The notes beneath the pieces are model-generated. The model saw nothing but the letters and a program-made list of their open reading frames with translations, did not search any database and was not told the origin of the DNA. Made by a program: the position numbers and the translations under genes. 64,000 nucleotides of DNA from Nemertoderma westbladi (Eukaryota > Xenacoelomorpha > Nemertodermatida > Nemertodermatidae). The DNA lies in contig JAUCBJ010004959.1 in the NCBI GenBank assembly GCA_032718475.1, forward strand, positions 24,305-88,304, in the 5' to 3' direction. Position 1 is the first letter of the stretch; every line of letters begins with the position of its first letter. This document shows, in pieces, positions 1 to 10,815 of the stretch.

Positions 1-1767
1 ATTATTGGCGCAATATTTGCAATTAATTAAGAATTTTAATTAGCATAGTCAATTAATTGAATTGTAATATAATTTCAATTTTGCTTAATAAAACAGGTCG
101 CTTTCTATTAATATAATGGTATGATTCTCATTTATTCCGCTTCTCGCGTAAAGAAGAAAAAACAAAGAAACACCCCGACTGGGTAAGACATCATTTCAAC
201 TGTATTGCCTACTCGCCCTCTCGAGAACTGCTGCGTTCCACGGCGCAAATCCTGTTTCAATCTTTAGACAGTCTACATCTGTACAATGTTTGGTTTAATT
301 TCATCAAAGATTAACTGAGATATTAGCCTTCAAATATTTGCCTATTTGATACCAGGGGTGTTGTATAAATACTTGGGAATGGTGGGAGGAGGGTGGGTGG
401 GGAGGTGTCTCTCTGTATTAAAGTGCAACACCAGACCCTGTCACCCCATCCGTAGCTCTATAGTTACACTTACATTCATCGAAAGTGTGGGTTATTTCCG
501 TTACAAACTATTAGCAAGACTAGCAATAATACATAATGGCGACAGAACAAATGAAAATAACATAATTACCATAAATACCATACTTTAATTTTTAATAATT
601 AATAATACACATTTCCGGGTGGGATCCAGGCTCCTCTAATAAGTGTTGAAGGATTTGAGAGATGAGGTGGATACGTTGTCTTTATAATGACATGGTTCTT
701 AACACTTCATTTGTTGCGAATAAACATAGAAATAAACACATTCTTTGAAACTTTTAGAAACTTTCATTTAGTCTGCTTGTTACGATATATCGATATACCG
801 AAACAGCCCATCATACAGTATAAAATAAATTAGATAAGTATAATACGTAATTATAGTATAATTAATTAGATAAGGTAAATAAAATCTACAAGTTCATTTT
901 ATATTCATTTAATTTTATACAGTATGTAGCTTTAAATACGTATATTTTATAATAAAACCGCAGTGTATTAAATTACGGTGGCAAAAACCTATAAATCAAA
1001 TATATGAATCTGCCATTATATACTGTAATATCTTTTAAATCCAGAGGCGTAGCGAGGGGGGGGGGTGTTCCCCCGTGCGCACTCACCCAGGGGCGCTGAA
1101 CCTCCCTCCTCCGAGGAGGGAGGTGAAACTATCTCTGTTTCAAATTTCATGCAATCTCATTAAGATTTGTAGAAAAATTTGGGGGAGGGGGGGGGGGGGG
1201 GGCGTGTACCTGAATAACGACACTATATTCCAGGACATGGTGTAGCGTCGTATGCTTTATTGTTTCTTTCGGTTTATTATATGTTTTGTGAAAAACAGTG
1301 AAGGTTGTATAACGACTCCTATGTATGTGCGCGCCTTGTTTTATTGCCCTTAAAAGGTGCCTTGTAAATATATTATTACTGTATTATTTTTTCATATTCG
1401 TTGAAAAATAAACATATGTATTTTCCTTCATAGTAAAGAACACGTCATCGTTGAGACCACGTTCCGTTCACGGCATGAACTAGATAGATAACCAAGTCGC
1501 CTGCGAATAATTTAAACTTAGTAAAGCTACGGCTTTGAGAAGCAATCACCTTCCAGAATGCCCCGCAGCTGCTCTACTGTACTTAAGTACTTTCGTAAAT
1601 CGGGTTCTATCAAATATTTGGATGCGGTTTTTTAGGAGAGCTTTACAAAAACTTTGAGTTTCCCTTTAATACTGAAGTCGTTATATATCCTAGATAATAA
1701 GTAGTATTGTTCTGTCCACAAAATAGAAGAGATTTTCGAAAATTCGTAAATAATACGAAAATTTTCT
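1..1767. repeat. Long direct repeat, copy A (upstream of the ankyrin exon)
   Basis: This segment recurs almost unchanged at 5168-6963 (offset 5167), with a few substitutions and small indels. Both copies contain the same embedded dispersed element near 1030-1215, beginning AGAGGCGTAGCGAGG and holding G homopolymers whose length differs between the copies. Similarity ends at about 1767, just before the open frame of the ankyrin exon, so the repeat probably represents the preceding intron plus flank. The left end coincides with the window edge, so the repeat may extend further. No gene is supported in it; its short ORF is shared by both copies and looks like chance. Confidence 0.9.
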
Positions 1768-1771
1768 AAAG

Positions 1772-4387
1772 AAAGCCGTAAAGAAAGCCGTCAACGACGC
1801 AGTGACGTCACAGTTGTCGTTTAGCCCTGTAGTAACGGTGGAGCCCAGACGTCGCCGCTTCCATAAGCGCGTCACCGTTACCATACCAACACCAAAGTGG
1901 TTTGACCCGAGTAACCCAAAGTCGTTGCGACTTGTTTCCAGTATTGCTGGTGGCACCTCGGCCTCACATTGGGAAGACATCACCGATAGAAATCCGTTAT
2001 CCTTCGTTCCAGACGGGTCCACGGTTTCGTTCGAGACCAATCTATCGGCCCGATTCTGGTTAGTCAACCAGCCCGGCGATGGTGTCTTCGACGCCGCCGG
2101 GTTCGCTCATCTCGTCCACAAGGAGTTGGTCCCGGTGCCCTACATGGCCAAGTTCGTGGTCTTTGCGAAACGTCACGACCCGCACGAGGCCAGGATGCGC
2201 GTGTTCTGTGTGACCGACGACAAGGTGGATAAAACATTGGAGCGGCAGGAACATTTCGAGGAGATCGCGAGAAGTCGTGACGTCGAAGTTCTAGAAGGTA
2301 AACCGCAGTTTATCGAATGTACCGGAAATCTCGTCCCGGTTCTTAAATCCGGGGAGCTTCTTCGGTTGAACTTCTTCGCGTTTCGGGAGAATCGTTTGGC
2401 TTTCTTCCTTCGCGTTCGGGACATGGAGACAGATGCGGCGGGCCGGTTGGGTTTCTTCCGGGAGTCGAGAAGTTCTGCGTTGCGTCGCCAGGAGACCCCA
2501 GTGCCGGTGTGCAGCCTCAACGTGACGCTCCCTGAGCATGACGGCTCCCAACCGATCGGACCGCTGGTCGTCAACTTTGCATCATTGGATCTCCGACGAC
2601 GGCGAGCTTCGCTCAACGAGTTGGGTCTGAGTCCGAACTCGTCGTACGAGCGGGCGCAGTTCCGGTTGCAGGGCATCGCGGAACACCTTGGCGTCGATTG
2701 GAAGCCGTTGGCGATGCGTTTAGGGTTGGGGAGGGAGTTGGTGGAGAATCTAGAGAACCAGTACGGGAAGGAGCACGCAGCGGCTGCTTACGCTATGCTG
2801 CACTACTGGGCCGAGAGAGAGGGAGTGGAGGCGACTGGTAAGCGTTTGGGTGACTCCCTCACCGCCATAGGACGGGACGATATAAACGCTGTCTGTATGG
2901 GACGGGTGTTCAAGTTTAGGAAGACGGTTATAGATGATATCACTTACGAGACATTAGAGAGAGATGCAAGGGGGCGAGCATCGATGGCAATGATGGCACC
3001 ACCTAGAGTAGTTGCGAGACCAGAGTCGACCTCCACAAGACCAGATTCGACCTCCACAAGACCAGATTCGACCTCCACAAGACCAGAGTCGACCTCCACT
3101 AGACCAGAGTCGACTTCCACTAGACCAGAGTCGACCTCCACTAGACCAGAGTCGACCTCCACTAGACCAGAGTCGACCTCCACAAGACCAGAGTCGACCT
3201 CCACTAGACCAGAGTCGACCTCCACTAGACCAGAGTCGAACTCCACTAGACCAGAGTCGACCTCCACAAGACCAGAGTCGACCTCCACAAGACCAGAGTC
3301 GACCTCCACAAGACCAGAGTCGACATCCGCTAGAATAGAGTCGAGATCCACACGATCTCAATATTCCACCACTAGAACAGAATCTTCCTCAATTAGAATA
3401 GATTCTACCTCAGTAATCACGGCACCACCCCAAGTATACGAGGTTGTATCGCAGGTAAAGGAGAATGTGCAACAAGAAAACGAAAATGCGCCACAAAAAA
3501 ACGAAAATGCGCTACAAGAAAACGAACAAGTGAATGAAATTGCACCACAAATGAGTTCCATAAATATGAAATTAAACACGGCACCAACAGAGCAACTAAA
3601 TATCTCTGTCGTGGGTGGTTTACCTCCAGATCCACCAAAACGGACGGCCCCCTTGTCTCCTGCGTACATCGACATTGGGAGACTAGTGTTATACGACGAA
3701 CCCAGCGTCCCCCTGCGAGTCAGCGAGGAACCCAGCGCCCTCCAGCAGGTCGGAGAGGAACTGTTTACCGAGTCGCGCCCCCAACGTGCCAACACCGCTC
3801 CCCAGCTGTCCCTCGACGACGAACCCTTTGTGGACGACGTGGACTCTGCCGCCGCGGTGGACTGGTCCTTCTGGTGTCCGCCGGCTCCCGGCTCCTCCGC
3901 CAGCTCCGACGACGAGGCCTTCCGGAGAGCCGTGGAACCTCTGGACAACGTCGAAGAAGATTGCGCGTTTGTGACGTCAGTCCGCGCTGCCCCCATCGCC
4001 ATGCAACAACGCGTCGCCATGGAGACTGTGGAGCACACTAAGCGGAAGATAACCCGGGTGATACTCGTCGATAAGGAAGGGTTGAAGCGAGAGATTGTGT
4101 TGGAAGATGGGAAGGTTGCGGACGATATCAGCGAGGAAGACCGGGAGTTGGTGAGCCGAGCGATGAACCCCGGAGGTGACGAGGATAGTGACGTCACTAC
4201 AACGCGAAGGATCGTGGTCCGTCGGCAGGTGGTGAAGCGAACGGTGATACGTGACGGCGAACCCCCCGAGGAGAGTGTAACCGTGACAACGGACGGGCCT
4301 TCGCCCGAGACCCTCAGATCCGATCTGCAACAGGTGGTAGACAGCTTTATGGACCCGGTCGGTGGTCATACCGAGTCGGAAGTCTAA
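1772..4387 (+). CDS. Ankyrin, terminal coding exon (ZU5-C, UPA, death domain, repeat tail)
   Basis: The open frame runs from just after a stop at 1751 to TAA at 4385-4387. There is no in-frame ATG before the domains, so the start is probably a splice acceptor; TTTTCTAAAG ending at 1771 is my choice and 1783 is an alternative. Numbering from 1802, residues 8-100 match the second ZU5 domain (SPVVTVEP, IGG-like and ARFWL motifs). Residues 110-260 match UPA (PYMAKFVVFAK, DDKVDKTLE, SRDVEVLEG, FRENRLAFFLRVRD). Residues 296-366 match an ankyrin death domain. The tail holds about 15 seven-residue RPESTST repeats, an acidic region and a basic VVRRQVVKRTV segment. Ankyrins link membrane proteins to spectrin. 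The ankyrin repeats and first ZU5 are not in the window and may lie upstream, or this may be a separated C-terminal gene. A possible AATAAA lies near 4711. Confidence 0.85.
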   Translation, partial: KAVKKAVNDAVTSQLSFSPVVTVEPRRRRFHKRVTVTIPTPKWFDPSNPKSLRLVSSIAGGTSASHWEDITDRNPLSFVPDGSTVSFETNLSARFWLVNQPGDGVFDAAGFAHLVHKELVPVPYMAKFVVFAKRHDPHEARMRVFCVTDDKVDKTLERQEHFEEIARSRDVEVLEGKPQFIECTGNLVPVLKSGELLRLNFFAFRENRLAFFLRVRDMETDAAGRLGFFRESRSSALRRQETPVPVCSLNVTLPEHDGSQPIGPLVVNFASLDLRRRRASLNELGLSPNSSYERAQFRLQGIAEHLGVDWKPLAMRLGLGRELVENLENQYGKEHAAAAYAMLHYWAEREGVEATGKRLGDSLTAIGRDDINAVCMGRVFKFRKTVIDDITYETLERDARGRASMAMMAPPRVVARPESTSTRPDSTSTRPDSTSTRPESTSTRPESTSTRPESTSTRPESTSTRPESTSTRPESTSTRPESTSTRPESNSTRPESTSTRPESTSTRPESTSTRPESTSARIESRSTRSQYSTTRTESSSIRIDSTSVITAPPQVYEVVSQVKENVQQENENAPQKNENALQENEQVNEIAPQMSSINMKLNTAPTEQLNISVVGGLPPDPPKRTAPLSPAYIDIGRLVLYDEPSVPLRVSEEPSALQQVGEELFTESRPQRANTAPQLSLDDEPFVDDVDSAAAVDWSFWCPPAPGSSASSDDEAFRRAVEPLDNVEEDCAFVTSVRAAPIAMQQRVAMETVEHTKRKITRVILVDKEGLKREIVLEDGKVADDISEEDRELVSRAMNPGGDEDSDVTTTRRIVVRRQVVKRTVIRDGEPPEESVTVTTDGPSPETLRSDLQQVVDSFMDPVGGHTESEV
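3013..3345 (+). repeat. 21-bp coding minisatellite in the ankyrin tail
   Basis: About 15 near-perfect 21-bp units (AGACCAGAGTCGACCTCCAC plus one base) encode RPESTST. Degenerate units (RIESRST, RSQYSTT, RTESSSI, RIDSTSV) continue to about 3415. The unit length keeps the frame open and also opens the other frames, which explains several spurious overlapping ORFs. Variation is mostly synonymous (ACA/ACT) or conservative (PES/PDS). Confidence 0.95.
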
Positions 4388-5167
4388 CTATTTAATAGTT
4401 TCATTATTTTAGCTACTATAAATTATTACTATTTAAATTCGTGTTTTAAATAGCGGCTCATCAGTTTATTGCAGTTTTTTTCTAACTACTTAAGGTTTTT
4501 AGTTTAGTAATTAATAATTAATAATGTGCTTTTTAGAAAATTGATTCTACATATTTTATTTATTTAAATTGTGTAAGTAGAATTTCCAACCTTTATGCAT
4601 TAAATTGTCGCAGTGATCACATACAATAATGTTGTGGCCTTGTATGTAGTTTGTTTATCTTACATTAGTTTTTTAGCATTAATATAATTTTCTACCTCGT
4701 TAGTTTTTACTTAATAAATATAACTGGATGAAATATTCGCTATGCCCCCCCCCCCCCCCCAAATAGATTAATTTTAAATAGTGCTATTAAATTTGCCTTC
4801 TATATCACTTCCTCAACTACAATTTTAATATTTTACTTCATTTCTTTACTTTCAATGCCTTATAATGTACAGGTAATGCCGTTTAATGGCGTATCAATTT
4901 AGTGCAGTTTTATTATCAATATATATATTTTTTAGTTTGTAGGAATGGGTTGATTTATATATATATATTCTGTGCATGAGCTACTTAAATATATAGAATA
5001 TTTAATTTTTTTCTAATACTTTATAAATATTTTGTTATACTCTATTCTAGTTTGTATTTGTTTTTAAATATTATATTAGTGATAACTTTATGCAATTTTT
5101 CTTAGATATTCATATTCAGCAATTCAATTTATTTATTTATTTACTTAAAATATTTAGCATGAGTTCT
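4388..5167. other. 3' flank of the ankyrin exon
   Basis: AT-rich sequence with a 16-base C homopolymer at 4745-4760 and short T-rich runs. It probably includes the 3' UTR. I see no ORF or RNA gene. It is the only part of the 5.17-kb unit, apart from the exon, that lies between the two long direct repeats. Confidence 0.6.
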
Positions 5168-6963
5168 ATTATTGGCGCAATATTTGCAATTAATTAAGAA
5201 TTTTAATTAGCATAGTCAATTAATTGAATTGTATTATAATTTCAATTTTGCTTAATAGAACTGGTCGCTTTCTATTAATATAATGATGGTCTTGTTCTCA
5301 TTTTTTCCGCTTCTCGCGCAAAGGAAAAAAACAACAACGAAACACGTTAGTGGGTAAGGGTCGGTTACCATTATTTCAACTGTATTGCCTACTCGCCCTC
5401 TAGCGAGAGACTGGAGAACTGCTGCGTTCCACGGCGCAAATCCTGTTTCAATCTTTAGACAGTCTACATCTGTACAATGTTTGGTTTAATTTCATCAAAG
5501 ATTAACTGAGATATTAGCCTTCAAATATTTGCCTATTTGATATCAATGTTGTAGAAATACTTGGGAATTGAATGGGGGGAGGAGGGTGGGTGGGGAGGTG
5601 TCTCTCTGTATTAAAGTGCAACACCAGACCCTGTCACCCCACCCGTAGCTCTATAGTTACACTTACATTCATCGAAAGTGTGGGTTATTTCCGTTACAAA
5701 CTATTAGCAAGACTAGCAATAATACATAATGGCGACAGAACATATGAAAATAACATAATTATATTACCATAAATACCATACTTGAATTTTTAATAATTAA
5801 TAATACACATTTCCGGGTGGGATCCATGCTCCTCTAATAAGTGTTGAAGGATTTGAGAGATGAGGTGGATACGTTGTCTTTATAATGACATGGTTCTTAA
5901 CACTTCATTTGTTGCGAATAAACATAGAAATAAACCCATTCTTTGAAACTTTTAGAAACTTTCATTTAGTCTGCTTGTTACGATATATCGATATACCGAA
6001 ACAGCCCATCATACAGTATAAAATAAATTAGATAAGTATAATACGTAATTATAGTATAATTAATTAGATAAGGTAAATAAAATCTACAAGTTCATTTTAT
6101 ATTCATTTAATTTTATACAGTATGTAGCTTTAAATACGTATATTTTATAATAAAACCGCAGTGTATTAAATTACGGTGGCAAAAACCTATAAATCAAATA
6201 TATGAATCTGCCATTATATACTGTAATATCTTTTAAATCCAGAGGCGTAGCGAGGGGGGGGGGGGGGGGGTGTTCCCCCGTGCGCACTCACCCAGGGGCG
6301 CTGAACCTCCCTCCTCCGAGGAGGGAGGTGAAACTATCTCTGATTCAAATTGCATGCAATCTCATTGAGATTTGTAGAAAAATTTGGGGGGGTGGGGGGG
6401 GGGCATGTACCTGAATAACGACACTATATTCCAGGACATGGTGTAGCGTCGTATGCTTTATTGTTTCTTTCGGTTTATTATATGTTTTGTGAAACACAGT
6501 GAAGGTTGTATAACGACTCCTATGTATGTGCGCGCCTTGTTTTATTGCCCTTAAAAGGTGCCTTGTAAATATATTATTACTGTATTATTTTTTCATATTC
6601 GTTGAAAAATAAACATATGTATTTTCCTTCATAGTAAAGAACACGTCATCGTTGAGACCACGTTCCGTTCACGCCATGAACTAGATAGATAACCAAGTCG
6701 CCTGCGAATAATTTAAACTTAGTAAAGCTACGGCTTTGAGAAACAATCACCTTCCAGAATGCCCCGCAGCTGCTCTACTTAAATCTTTCGTACATTCGTA
6801 AATCGGGTTCTATCAAATATTTTGACGCGGTTTTTTAGGAGAGCTTTACAAACATTTTGAGTTTCCCTTTAATACTGAAGTCGTTATATATCCTAAATAG
6901 TAGTATTGTTCTGTCCACAAAATAGAAGAGATTTTCGAAAATTCGTAAATACGAAAATTTTCT
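5168..6963. repeat. Long direct repeat, copy B
   Basis: The second copy of 1-1767. Differences include small insertions near 5345-5360, 5405 and 6785, a shorter stretch near 6890-6950, and longer or shorter G runs near 6256-6271 and 6387-6402. After GAAAATTTTCT (about 6963) the two copies diverge abruptly. Copy A is followed by the ankyrin exon; copy B is followed by degenerate repeats of the same TTCGAAAA/TACGAAAA words and then a short hydrophobic ORF. Confidence 0.9.
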
Positions 6964-7016
6964 AGAACTCGAAGTCCATAAATAATACGAAAATGTTCTA
7001 GAATTCGAAAGTGCTT

Positions 7017-7112
7017 ATGAAGTTCGTGGCCAACATTTTGAAGATTTTCATAGTGATTGTTATAGTGCGTTTTGCACTTTTTACGATTGTATTATTCTAC
7101 AGTAGAATATAG
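7017..7112 (+). CDS. Short hydrophobic ORF (31 aa), possible signal-peptide exon
   Basis: An ATG at 7017 opens 31 codons ending in TAG at 7110-7112. The peptide begins MKFVANILKIF and is almost entirely hydrophobic (runs of I, V, F and L), like a signal peptide or one membrane helix. An inverted relative lies on the minus strand at 8464-8670, beginning MKCVANILRF. About 70 bp around the two start codons form an inverted repeat. The ORF sits where the ankyrin exon would be relative to direct repeat copy B. I do not recognise a family. It could be a remnant of a duplicated gene or chance coding within an inverted repeat; shared amino acids favour a real but old coding sequence. Confidence 0.3.
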   Translation: MKFVANILKIFIVIVIVRFALFTIVLFYSRI

Positions 7113-7156
7113 TCAGCTGATATAAGATTATGTGGTAGCTAGAGTTTTCTTTGGTA

Positions 7157-8174
7157 CAGTCATTCTGCCTAATTTGAGACATGGACCCAAACGTGAGACA
7201 AATTCAATATCAACTTCAAGGGGCTCCTATAGCCAAATAATTACAGAAACCTACTTAAAACTAATTCGAATAATGATCTGTAACCATTCCTGTACATCGT
7301 TAGGTATAATTCAACCGGATTGGATATACTTATAATATTCTAGCGGCCCGTCAAAAATCGAAGCTTTTTTTCATAAATTTTAAGGTTTTAAAATCGATAT
7401 GAGATTTTTGCATTCCACTTTGACCTGATTCTCGAAATTATGACATTTTATAGTAAAAAGGCTATATTTTTATATAAAACTATTTTTATGTGGTAAAGAT
7501 TTCATAGTTTTACATTTGACTACTGTCTTTAATATGGTATCGGTTTCCATGAATTTCCCCTAATTTGAGACAAGGAAATTATAACCATAACAAGAGACAA
7601 ATGTAGGCTAGGCCTTTGTATCTAAGTATCTGAAGTATAGAAACCATAGGCCCCCTATACACATACATTATAATTGCATCTGACTTCTTTCCGAAAGTCA
7701 CACTACAGTACCTGTAGGCCTACTGAATGTATCAGTTACATCAAGCTTAAATCATATATAGTACAGTCATTCTGCCTAATTTGAGACATGGACCCAAACG
7801 TGAGACAAATTCAATATCAACTTCAAGGGGCTCCTATAGCCAAATAATTACAGATCTTTTGTCTCAAATAAAGGCTGTAAGAACCTAACAAGATTCTCCG
7901 TAATATTTATGAGGTTATTTCATGTTAGTTATTAAAAAAAATTACAATTGAATTTCTTGTCTCACATTAGGGAATCGATGCCAAATTTGAGACATGCAAC
8001 ATTTCTTCAAAATTCAGCAACTGCTAGGCGAAATCAACTTTCGAGACCCCGAAAAATGGATTCTACGCCCCGGGAAACCCCTTATTACATAATTTCTGAG
8101 GAAGTCCAGTGTTTACATTTTTACACAGAACCCAACGAAGTTCAAAACCTGTCTCTTATATGGACCAATGACTG
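7157..8174. mobile_element. Non-autonomous Tc1/mariner-type element with TA target site
   Basis: The segment is bounded by TA (7155-7156 and 8175-8176). Its ends are inverted: CAGTCATT at the left and AATGACTG at the right, as expected for Tc1/mariner TIRs and their TA duplication. An 85-bp piece of the left end (about 7155-7245) is repeated at about 7762-7852, so the element is internally duplicated or nested. The words TTTGAGACA and GTCTCA recur along it. It encodes no transposase. Confidence 0.7.
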
Positions 8175-8262
8175 TAGCTAGTAAATAATTTTTACTAGCT
8201 ACAGTAGTAATTTTTTAATTTTATTAATTTTAAGGTCTCTAGTAAATAATTTTTACTAGCTA
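8173..8262. repeat. Short palindromes next to the mariner-type element
   Basis: CTAGTAAA and TTTACTAG form a near-perfect hairpin at 8173-8201, and a second copy lies at about 8237-8262. These are small inverted repeats of unknown role; they may be footprints of another short element. Confidence 0.6.
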
Positions 8263-8463
8263 GGTATTTTTATTTAAATTATTTTATTGTATTGATTTTA
8301 ATTGTTCTTTTCATTATACATTAAATAAATTATTAGTTCGCATATTCTATAAATTAACTGTATGTACAGAATATTGCATGTATATATAATATAAATTATT
8401 TATTTATTTTGCAATTGCGTATATCAAATACATGGCATGGCATACTAAACATCAAACCATCTT

Positions 8464-8670
8464 TCATATTGTTCTCCAATAGTGCAAAGACATTTTTTTT
8501 ACAAAAAAACAACTACTACTAGCCTCTGGAATATAGAATATTAAACAAAAGTATACTAGAATTCTTAAAGAACTGTGAACAATAATAAGAAACACTAGAA
8601 ATATTAGCAAAAAACTAGCTGCTACTATAAAAAAAATTATGAATCTCAAAATGTTGGCCACGCACTTCAT
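8464..8670 (-). CDS. Hydrophobic small ORF (68 aa), paralogue of 7017-7112
   Basis: This minus-strand ORF begins MKCVANILRFIIFFIV and contains two strongly hydrophobic stretches followed by a short polar tail. Its first ten codons and about 60 bp upstream are inverted copies of the region around 7017, with amino-acid similarity (MK-VANIL) kept despite base changes. It looks like a signal-anchor or small membrane protein fragment. No family is recognised. A real gene would need a downstream exon or transcript evidence. Confidence 0.3.
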   Translation of the reverse strand: MKCVANILRFIIFFIVAASFLLIFLVFLIIVHSSLRILVYFCLIFYIPEASSSCFFVKKMSLHYWRTI

Positions 8671-8860
8671 AAGTACCTTCGAAAGTCTGTAAATAATACT
8701 AAATTGTTCTTGAACCTTCAGATTTTTCGATTTTCCTTGAAGGATTACGTTTGGATGCCGTCAAGAACTACCCTACCACCTACTGTATCTGATTATACAC
8801 CATATACTACATATAGTATATACACTACATATACGCAATATTAGGCACTATATTTTTATG

Positions 8861-9083
8861 TGGGGCGAGCCACTAAGTGAGTGAGCCTTAGCGTAGGGGT
8901 ACCATTAATCAACCTGTTGTTCTGTCGTTCTGTCGCGTTTTTTTTTCAGTATTTTATTTTAAACGTTAATAAATCGGCCAATCCTTGATGAAATCTATCC
9001 AAACTTGGTACACATGTTGTTTGGCAAAAGTTTGAAAATTTTCCAAGTAGAATTTGCGTGGGGCCTTCGTGCAGCATCAGTGT
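8861..9083. repeat. Dispersed repeat, copy 1
   Basis: Starts GGGGCGAGCCACTAAGTGAG and contains TCCTTGATGAAAT, ACTTGGTACACATG and GGCAAAAGTTT. A relative lies at 26191-26385. The right edge CGTGGGGCCTTCGTGCAGCA is the inverse of the words GCGCGAAGGCCCCACGAACG found at about 11060 and 26770, so these are pieces of one interspersed family. Confidence 0.6.
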
Positions 9084-9549
9084 AACTGTTATTGCAGTTA
9101 TAATAAATTTATTTATCCAAATTTAAAATGCGTTAAATTATTATTACTGTAGGATAAATCAGCTGGGTTTCTGGACAAATTTTGCAATACATTGGGGCAG
9201 TCTGCATGTACCATGTGTACCGGTACTGTCAGGCTGTACTCAATCCCTGAATCGAGAATCCTGCAATCCACAATCAGTCAATACTGCAATACTGGTCAGC
9301 CGGTACCATACACTGCAGACATGCCATATCATGTAATCTAATTAAAGCTACCGGCAACCCTTGCGGTGATTATAGTTTAGGCCTAATTCAGTAATTAGCC
9401 CAGTACCGGCACCGGTAATAATAATATAATAGTTTAGATAGTTACCGCTAATCATTCAGTTATTGGCACGGTACACCGTATTGCTGTACTGCCGTTGTAG
9501 TGCACACCGTAGGTACCACCCTACTACCGGTACCGGCTGACCGGTGGCA

Positions 9550-10141
9550 GGTGGGGATACATGACCGAACGTAATCAGGATCGAATGTAACATAGTTATT
9601 TCGTATCGAACGTAACTGCAATTATGTTACATTGGATCCTATAACTATGTTACATTCGATCTACAAATTACTAAGCTCGAATGTAACATTGCCATTTACA
9701 GATTTAAAGGAGCAGGTTACACAGGCGTATTGGGGGAACCAAAACAATAAACGAAAGTTAACAGATGTTACAAGATTATGCAGGTTACTTTTATTTAAAT
9801 GCTGAAAGGAGCAGGTTTCAGAGGCGTGTTGGGGGAACCAAAACAATAAACGAAAGTTAACACATGTTATAAGATTATGGAGGTTACTGGGTACTTAATT
9901 GGGTCTTGGGTCTTTGTTTTATACTCACCAAACTGTTTCTTCCTGTAAATAAACGAAGCATTTCATCGGTTAACTCCTGAAATCAAAACACAACTGAAAT
10001 AAATGTATGTTACATTCGAGCTTAGTAATTTGTAGATCGAATGTAACATAGTTATAGGATCCAATGTAACATAATTGAGGTTGCGTTCGATTCGTAAAAA
10101 CTATGTTACATTCGATCCTGATTACGTTCGGTCTGTCACCC
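9550..10141. mobile_element. Mutator-type (MULE-like) foldback element with 11-bp target duplication
   Basis: Roughly 130-bp terminal inverted repeats (about 9550-9690 and 10012-10141) share ACCGAACGTAATCAGGATCG, ATGTAACATAGTTA and GATCTACAAATTACTAAGCT in opposite orientation. The 11-bp word GACCGGTGGCA flanks both ends (9539-9549 and 10142-10152), a target duplication of the length typical of Mutator-like elements. The interior holds two tandem copies of a unit with GGAGCAGGTT and CCAAAACAATAAAC. No transposase is encoded. Confidence 0.75.
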
Positions 10142-10356
10142 GACCGGTGGCAACCAGCACTTCAGCACTTGCAGACTTGCACAGCAACAGCACTACCGGC
10201 GATACACAGGTTGGAATTTATGTAGAGTTTGCTCAACAGTACAGATATAAAATAGTTATCTAAATTATATATATTGCTATTGACAAGTATTGAAATATAT
10301 ACCGTTATTCGTGTTATCAGTATTTGCAACATCTGACATTGAAGAGGTGAGAGAAG

Positions 10357-10815
10357 ATGAATACCGGCACTCAACAAAACCAACGCTTATCACAGGTCGG
10401 TATGGTTACCTCGAAACCGGCGCGACTGTCCACTCGAATACAACTTCAAAACACAAACGCCAACAATAAACTGAAAGCGAATCGAACGTCTTTAGAAGAA
10501 TCTGTCATTGGGACGAAGAAAAGGAAGCCGAAACCACGGGAATGGACCACAGTTAAGATTGAATGCTCCCATTGTCAGAGTTCCTGGACCGAAATTGAAA
10601 CACCAATTGCCGATGGGCTTGATCTCTCAAACCAAAACTTCCTCTGCGGGGTTTGCGCGGCAGTAAAGATTGAAAGTCTGGAAGCTGGCATCCCTAGGTA
10701 TTATTATTATAAAGAGCGTCAGCCTGCGTTTAATAAATATATTTTAATACAAAACAGGTCGAACGCAAAGAGGATTATAATGAAGACGAGTACTGCATTG
10801 ATTATATTCCTATAA
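10357..10815 (+). CDS. Hypothetical protein with zinc-ribbon-like Cys pairs (152 aa)
   Basis: An ATG at 10357 opens 152 codons. The N-terminal half is polar and basic (KKRKPKPREW at about residues 50-59). It is followed by CSHC (about residue 70) and CGVC (about residue 97), a CxxC-CxxC pair that could bind zinc. The last 40 residues are less convincing. An AG/GTATTA site near 10697, just after GIPR, could be a splice donor, so the true coding part may be an exon of about 340 bp. It begins about 200 bp after the Mutator-type element. I do not recognise the family. Codon use is balanced and GC is higher than the flanks, which mildly supports coding. Confidence 0.4.
   Translation: MNTGTQQNQRLSQVGMVTSKPARLSTRIQLQNTNANNKLKANRTSLEESVIGTKKRKPKPREWTTVKIECSHCQSSWTEIETPIADGLDLSNQNFLCGVCAAVKIESLEAGIPRYYYYKERQPAFNKYILIQNRSNAKRIIMKTSTALIIFL

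Noticed and set aside
346-588. Conserved short ORF in the direct repeats (also 5572-5772)
   Set aside because: Conservation reflects the DNA duplication; the two copies differ by indels in the N-terminal part and no domain is recognised.
1-6963. The 1.77-kb direct repeats as LTRs of an ankyrin-carrying element
   Set aside because: No TG...CA ends, no primer site or polypurine tract, no target duplication visible, and the left end is cut by the window.
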